From Bradyrhizobium jicamae (GTDB lineage: Bacteria; Pseudomonadota; Alphaproteobacteria; Rhizobiales; Xanthobacteraceae): a stretch of 64,000 bases of DNA. Shown here one piece after another: positions 59,686-64,000 of this stretch. The stretch is taken from NCBI RefSeq assembly GCF_018130695.1, contig NZ_JAFCJX010000002.1:62001-126000 (forward strand), given 5' to 3'. Each line of letters starts with the position of its first letter. Positions within the stretch are counted from its first letter, which is position 1. The notes below the pieces were generated by a model that saw only the letters and a list, made by a program, of their open reading frames with translations, ran no database searches and was not told where the DNA came from. A program made the translations under genes and the position numbers.

Positions 59686-61574
59686 CTAGCGTGAGCCATC
59701 CGCCCCACGTCGATGCTGGTGTCGCGGCCAGCGCCCCGCAGGCAGGCCGGCGCAGTTGGGTGAAAACCGCGAACACGGTGCTTGGTCATGTCGTGGCGGT
59801 CCCGGCAGCACTGCTCGTGCTGGCGGAGATCGCTGTGCTGTCTGCCGGCATCGTGGGGCGATACGTCTTCCGCTCGCCGATCATCTGGTCCGACGAGCTT
59901 GCCGGCATTCTCTTCCTCTGGCTCGCCATGTTCGGTTCCGTGATCGCGTTCCAGCGCGGCGAACACATGCGGATGACGGCCATCGTCGGCGTTCTCAGTG
60001 CGGAAGTTCGCGCGTTCCTGGATGTCGTCGCGGCCGCAGCATCGCTGGCATTTCTTGCGCTCGTTGTCTGGCCGGCCTATGAATTTGCCGCGGACGAGGC
60101 GTTCGTCACGACGCCGGCGCTCGAGATCGTCAACAGCTGGCGCGCGGCGGCGCTACCGATCGGCATCGGCTTGATGCTGATCGCAGCAGTTCTCCGGCTG
60201 ATCCGCATCGCGAGCCTGCGCAACCTGCTGGTTTCGGTTGCGATCGTCGCAGGCATCCTCGCGACGTTCGTTCTGCTCGCTCCTGTCTTGAAGCCGCTCG
60301 GAAATCTGAATCTTCTGATCTTCTTCGTATTCGTTGTCGGCGCAATGGTCTTTGCGGCCGTCCCGATCGCCTTCGCATTCGGTCTCGCCACCGTCGGCTA
60401 TCTCGCTCTCACAACTACCACGCCCGACGTGGTTATGGTCGGACGAATGGACGAGGGCATGAGCCACCTGATCCTGCTCGCCGTGCCCCTTTTCGTCTTT
60501 CTCGGACTTCTGATCGAGATGACGGGCATGGCGCGGGCCATGGTCAGCTTCCTGGCGAGCCTCTTGGGCCACGTACGTGGCGGCCTGCACTATGTGCTGG
60601 TGGGAGCGATGTATCTGGTCTCGGGCATCTCGGGCTCCAAGGCGGCGGATATGGCGGCGGTCGCTCCGGTGTTGTTTCCCGAGATGCGACAGCGGGGGGC
60701 CAAACCTGGCGATCTCGTCGCGCTCCTGGCCGCAACCGGCGCGCAGACCGAGACGATTCCGCCCTCGCTAGTCCTGATCACGATCGGCTCGGTCACCGGC
60801 GTGTCGATTTCGGCGCTCTTCACTGGTGGGTTGCTCCCGGGCGTGGTGCTCGCGGTCATGCTCGCGGCCGTGGTGTGGTGGCGATACCGCCGCGAGGACC
60901 TGTCTCACGTCAAACGGGCTACCGCCCGGCAAATCGGGCGGGCCTTTGTCATCGCGATACCTGCTATCGCACTGCCGTTCGTGATCCGCACGGCGGTGGT
61001 CGAGGGCGTTGCGACGGCAACGGAAGTATCGACGATCGGCATCCTGTACTCGGTTTGCGCAGGTCTGTTCATCTACCGTCAGTTCGATTGGCGTCGCATC
61101 TATCCGATGCTGGTCGAGACAGCCTCGCTGTCAGGGGCGATTCTGCTTATCATCGGCGCGGCGACAGGCATGGCCTGGGCGCTGACCCAGTCGGGATTTT
61201 CTGCCTCTCTGGCCAAATTCATGACCAGCCTTCCCGGCGGGGTCCCTATCTTCCTGGCGGTCACAATCGTGACCTTCGTGATCCTGGGCAGCGTGCTGGA
61301 GGGGATTCCGGCCATCGTCCTGTTCGGCCCGCTGCTGTTCCCGATCGCGCGGCAGGTCGGGGTGCACGATGTCCACTACGCAATGGTGGTCGTCCTCGCC
61401 ATGGGCATCGGACTGTTCGCGCCGCCATTCGGGGTCGGTTACTACGCGGCCTGTGCCATCAGCCGCATCAACCCGGATGAGGGTATGAAACCGATCGTGG
61501 GCTATATGATCGCGCTCCTGATCGGCACGCTGATCGTTGCCGCCGTGCCCTGGCTCTCGATCGGCTTCCTTTGA
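59682..61574 (+). CDS. Fused TRAP transporter small and large permease (DctQM)
   Basis: 630 aa. DctQ-like part about 1-195 (four TM, with FLWLAMFGSVIAFQRGEHMR motif), DctM part about 220-630 (FFVFVVGAMVFAAVPIAFAF, AVPLFVFLGLLIEMTG, then KAADMAAVAPVLFPEM). The two are one protein with a linker helix. Uses a sodium or proton gradient to import the DctP ligand. Last gene of the SDR-transketolase-TRAP operon, convergent with the tannase-family gene. Confidence 0.9.
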   Translation: MTSVSHPPHVDAGVAASAPQAGRRSWVKTANTVLGHVVAVPAALLVLAEIAVLSAGIVGRYVFRSPIIWSDELAGILFLWLAMFGSVIAFQRGEHMRMTAIVGVLSAEVRAFLDVVAAAASLAFLALVVWPAYEFAADEAFVTTPALEIVNSWRAAALPIGIGLMLIAAVLRLIRIASLRNLLVSVAIVAGILATFVLLAPVLKPLGNLNLLIFFVFVVGAMVFAAVPIAFAFGLATVGYLALTTTTPDVVMVGRMDEGMSHLILLAVPLFVFLGLLIEMTGMARAMVSFLASLLGHVRGGLHYVLVGAMYLVSGISGSKAADMAAVAPVLFPEMRQRGAKPGDLVALLAATGAQTETIPPSLVLITIGSVTGVSISALFTGGLLPGVVLAVMLAAVVWWRYRREDLSHVKRATARQIGRAFVIAIPAIALPFVIRTAVVEGVATATEVSTIGILYSVCAGLFIYRQFDWRRIYPMLVETASLSGAILLIIGAATGMAWALTQSGFSASLAKFMTSLPGGVPIFLAVTIVTFVILGSVLEGIPAIVLFGPLLFPIARQVGVHDVHYAMVVVLAMGIGLFAPPFGVGYYAACAISRINPDEGMKPIVGYMIALLIGTLIVAAVPWLSIGFL

Positions 61575-61625
61575 TGTATTGGCGAGAAGCCTTAGGAGGT
61601 TCTGCCGCGTCGGCCCTGCCGCTTC

Positions 61626-63347
61626 TCACGGTGCGGCTTCTCTGCAGTCGTAACTCTCTGCCGCGCTCCTATTGCCCCCGACATAGTGTGGATAGTTGGG
61701 GTAACGGCACATCGGACGGGACGCCTTCAGAGCAAAGGGCGGCGTGGCTTCCTTCACCGTCTGGATCAGCGCGTCGGCCGGCGCGATGCCGTCGGCGGCC
61801 CAATGGTCGAGTGGGTCGAGCAAGTCGACCGTGGTTGGGATCGCGGTGCCGTCCGGTACGGTTGCACCATGGCCGGTGTGGGTCGAGCCAGGCGAAAGAT
61901 AGAGGCGCGCCGAGGCGTCGACAGTGGCCTGACCGAGCTTGGCCACGACCGACTTGAAATAATCGATACCGGCGAGCGGGCTCTGCGCAAGGTCGGCCAG
62001 ATTCTCGCGCATGATCAGCTTGCCGCCATGGGCGAAGAACGCCGACAAATCAGGATTCGTGGAATCGAGCAGCTTCGAGACCTCCTCGACGCGGGCACGA
62101 AACTTTTCGGGACGATAGCTTCGCACGTCGAACTTGTTATCTCGCGCAATTATGAAACGCACGGCATTCGCGCTGTAGATCCACTGTTGCGAGGCCGTAG
62201 CGACATCAACGGGGTCGGTCGGCGGCGCCGCACCGACAACCCACCGCTCCATGGTCGATCTTTCGGGGTCAGGTGTAGTCTCGTTGCCATAAAGCCACTG
62301 CGGATAAGCAGTGATGCCGTTCGCCATCGGAAACGGGAAGGGATGCGGCGCATGCACCGCCTCGATGGAAGCAATCTGCTGGTCCGACAGGCAGGTGTCA
62401 CCCGTATCTGTTCCGCCGGAGCAGCGCAATGCGGCCAGATTCACCTTGGGTTGGCAGGCGAATGAGTTGCTGACGATGCCGTCGCGCAGGCCATCGAGTT
62501 CGTCGCAAGCCTCCATCACGAACTTCGCCAGCGTCTTGGTCTTCGCCGGATTGAGCCAGCCGCCCTCGAACTGCGGCAGGACGTTCGGGATGTAGGACTG
62601 GAACAGCATGGACAACTGCACTACCGGCACGACGCTGACGACGCCGTCATAATCGACCGGAAAGCGCTGGGCCATGGTGAGTCCTTCGCGGCCACCTTCC
62701 GAACCACCGAAGTAGTAGATCCTCGTCGGCCGCTTGCGATAGAGCAGTTCGCTCAGCACTACGGCGACGTCGCGCACCTTCTTGTATGATGCATAAGCAT
62801 AGTTGGTTAGCATCTCGTCGTTGAGAGCGAACTTACCGATCGAGTCGCGAGGAAAGCTCGAAGCTTGATGGCCGGAATCGGTGCCGACCGTCGCATAGCC
62901 ACGCGCAAGCGGTAGGAGATCGTCGGGCGCTGCATCGCGGAGGGGCGCCAGGCCGGTGATCAAGCTTCCATTGTAGCCGCCGCCGCCATATTGCAATAGC
63001 TTGCCGTTCCAGGCGGCCGGCAGATTGAGCTCGAAATTGATCAGCTGCGCCGTCGGATCAACCGGGGCGATGGTGCCGAGTACCTTGCAAAAGTCGGGCG
63101 ACTTCGCCTGCGCTGCTGCCGGCACGAAGCTTACAGAGGCGACGCTGGCGTTCCCGCTGGGAAGACCGATCAATGTGGCTGGAATGGTGCGATCGGCGAG
63201 TCCTATGCAGCCGTCCTGAAATGCCTCGCCGGCCACCGAAGGTTCGCCGGTCAGCAGCACAAGGAGCGGGCCAAGCGCCAGCCTGAAAGCAGCGGCCGAT
63301 CGGAGCCGCCTTGCGCGAGCAGGGTGGCCGTTGCTTCTGCATATCAT
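61626..63347 (-). CDS. Tannase/feruloyl esterase family protein lacking the paired cysteines
   Basis: ATG 63347 (AGGAAG before it) gives 573 aa with an N-terminal export signal (RSAAAFRLALGPLLVLLTG). Nucleophile Ser216 in FGGSEGGREG; base His in SPGSTHTGHG; WNGKLLQYGGGGYNGSL and ARGYATVGTDSGHQASSF are hallmarks of the family. In fungal feruloyl esterase B and tannase a Cys precedes the Ser and another follows the His (CS-D-HC disulfide); here the residues are Gly and Thr/Gly, so both are missing. Secreted hydrolysis of phenolic esters is the natural guess. Convergent with the TRAP operon. Confidence 0.85.
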   Translation of the reverse strand: MICRSNGHPARARRLRSAAAFRLALGPLLVLLTGEPSVAGEAFQDGCIGLADRTIPATLIGLPSGNASVASVSFVPAAAQAKSPDFCKVLGTIAPVDPTAQLINFELNLPAAWNGKLLQYGGGGYNGSLITGLAPLRDAAPDDLLPLARGYATVGTDSGHQASSFPRDSIGKFALNDEMLTNYAYASYKKVRDVAVVLSELLYRKRPTRIYYFGGSEGGREGLTMAQRFPVDYDGVVSVVPVVQLSMLFQSYIPNVLPQFEGGWLNPAKTKTLAKFVMEACDELDGLRDGIVSNSFACQPKVNLAALRCSGGTDTGDTCLSDQQIASIEAVHAPHPFPFPMANGITAYPQWLYGNETTPDPERSTMERWVVGAAPPTDPVDVATASQQWIYSANAVRFIIARDNKFDVRSYRPEKFRARVEEVSKLLDSTNPDLSAFFAHGGKLIMRENLADLAQSPLAGIDYFKSVVAKLGQATVDASARLYLSPGSTHTGHGATVPDGTAIPTTVDLLDPLDHWAADGIAPADALIQTVKEATPPFALKASRPMCRYPNYPHYVGGNRSAAESYDCREAAP

Positions 63348-63613
63348 GAGTTCACTTCCTAGCGGTTTTTCTGTTTCGTGAAGCCGGACGCACTCGAAAA
63401 TCTCCCGCGAAGATGCCAACCTGTCAAATGTCTGAGATGGGCTCAAAATGGTGTTTTTGTCGGACCGCTCAAAGCGTGGCGGTAATGGCGAATTGAATTC
63501 TTGAGGCCGCTGCGTCGAGCAGTACTCTGTGGATTGCGCCTAATGCCGTCGATCCACCACACGACTTGGCGTACAAAGCCGTTCGGAGGCACTTGCGCTG
63601 CGGGAGCCCTCCC

Positions 63614-64000
63614 TTAGGCGAACCTTGGCAAATGCAATGGCAGCCCATCGCAAGACATGTCGATCTCCTCGACCTGGCCCTTGCCGACCTCAGTGACGCG
63701 TAGCTTCCTGCCTTCGAGCGCAAAGGCACAGTTCGTAGGCTGCGGTCCGTCCAGGATCAGGCGATCGACAACCTCACCCCGCCGGTTTAGCACCGTAACG
63801 TTCTTCTGGTTGTAGACCGTGCAATAGAGCCGGCAGTCGGTTCCGAAGGCCATCCCGTCCGGCCCTTTGAAGTCCGGATTGGAATCCGGCTGCAGCACGT
63901 TGCCGAAGACGACGCGTTTCGGCACTGTCTCGCCAAGCACGTCATATCGGTAGATCTCGCCGGTAAACGATGCGTTGGCGTAGAGGTGGTTGTCAGGACC
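63614..64000 (-). CDS. SMP-30/gluconolactonase family protein, 5' end outside the window
   Basis: The C-terminal 128 residues are seen; the frame runs off the right end. GPDNHLYANASFTGEIYRYD then PDGMAFGTDCRLYCTVYNQK and PQPTNCAFALEGRKLRVTEV are the beta-propeller blades of SMP-30 lactonases; the Asn in TNCAF and Asp of GPDGMAFG are metal-site candidates. Opens sugar or aldonic lactones. Could follow the SDR as a lactonase step. Confidence 0.85.
   Translation of the reverse strand, partial: GPDNHLYANASFTGEIYRYDVLGETVPKRVVFGNVLQPDSNPDFKGPDGMAFGTDCRLYCTVYNQKNVTVLNRRGEVVDRLILDGPQPTNCAFALEGRKLRVTEVGKGQVEEIDMSCDGLPLHLPRFA

Overview
The window reads as chromosomal DNA of a high-GC alphaproteobacterium of the Bradyrhizobium / Rhodopseudomonas type. 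The reasons are the GC-rich codons, a DUF3551 protein (a family common in Bradyrhizobium), a fluoroacetate-dehalogenase-like protein whose catalytic residues fall at the same positions as I recall for the R. palustris enzyme, branched-chain-amino-acid-type ABC importers, TRAP and RND systems, and GTG/TTG starts. No tRNA, rRNA, CRISPR array, phage gene or intact insertion sequence was seen. It is an accessory-looking catabolic region, dense in single-gene regulators (two HxlR, three TetR, two LysR).

Layout. (1) 1-6.4 kb: end of an isoquinoline-1-oxidoreductase-type small subunit and its large molybdenum subunit, a GFA protein, a thiolase (minus strand), a crotonase and a haloalkane-dehalogenase-like hydrolase. 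(2) 6.4-16.9 kb: a CoA-thioester degradation cluster. It has a substrate-binding protein, a feruloyl-CoA-synthase-like ligase, an HxlR regulator, an HCCA-isomerase-like protein, and an operon of SDR, PimC/PimD-like acyl-CoA dehydrogenase pair, thiolase and nitronate monooxygenase. Three promoters here carry the same GTTC-N7-GAAC inverted repeat inside the -35/-10 spacer, and a weaker copy lies 30 kb away before an OYE-type oxidoreductase. (3) 17-24 kb: YciI, NmrA and monothiol glutaredoxin genes, fadD, a second HxlR, a decayed NmrA pseudogene, an Asp-nucleophile hydrolase and a TetR. (4) 24-34 kb: a LysR facing two class II aldolase-fold genes, a second substrate-binding protein, a PanE-like reductase and two FMN 2-hydroxyacid oxidases. 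Opposing them are a fluoroacetate-dehalogenase-like hydrolase and an iron-ADH/maleylacetate-reductase-family gene. (5) 34-40 kb: a DUF3551 gene and an RND pump divergent from its TetR, with three copies of a 22-bp operator between them, then an SDR. (6) 40.8-45.8 kb: OYE and livGFHM, with a highly structured palindromic repeat between livF and livH. (7) 46-54 kb: a DHA2-type MFS remnant, then TetR divergent from aldehyde dehydrogenase, an SDR paralogous to the one in region 5, and a HlyD / fused double ABC-2 permease / HlyD set with no ATPase. (8) 54.8-64 kb: a LysR divergent from SDR, two-subunit transketolase, TRAP DctP and fused DctQM; then a tannase/feruloyl-esterase-family gene and a partial SMP-30 lactonase on the minus strand.

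Together the genes suggest uptake, CoA activation and beta-oxidation-like breakdown of aromatic or phenylpropanoid acids, hydrolysis of halogenated or epoxide-like compounds (three Asp-nucleophile hydrolases), oxidation of 2-hydroxyacids, and efflux of toxic intermediates. Exact substrates cannot be read from sequence. The most useful new items are the HxlR-type operator set, the triple TetR operator, the ATPase-less fused ABC-2 exporter, and enzymes with altered catalytic motifs.
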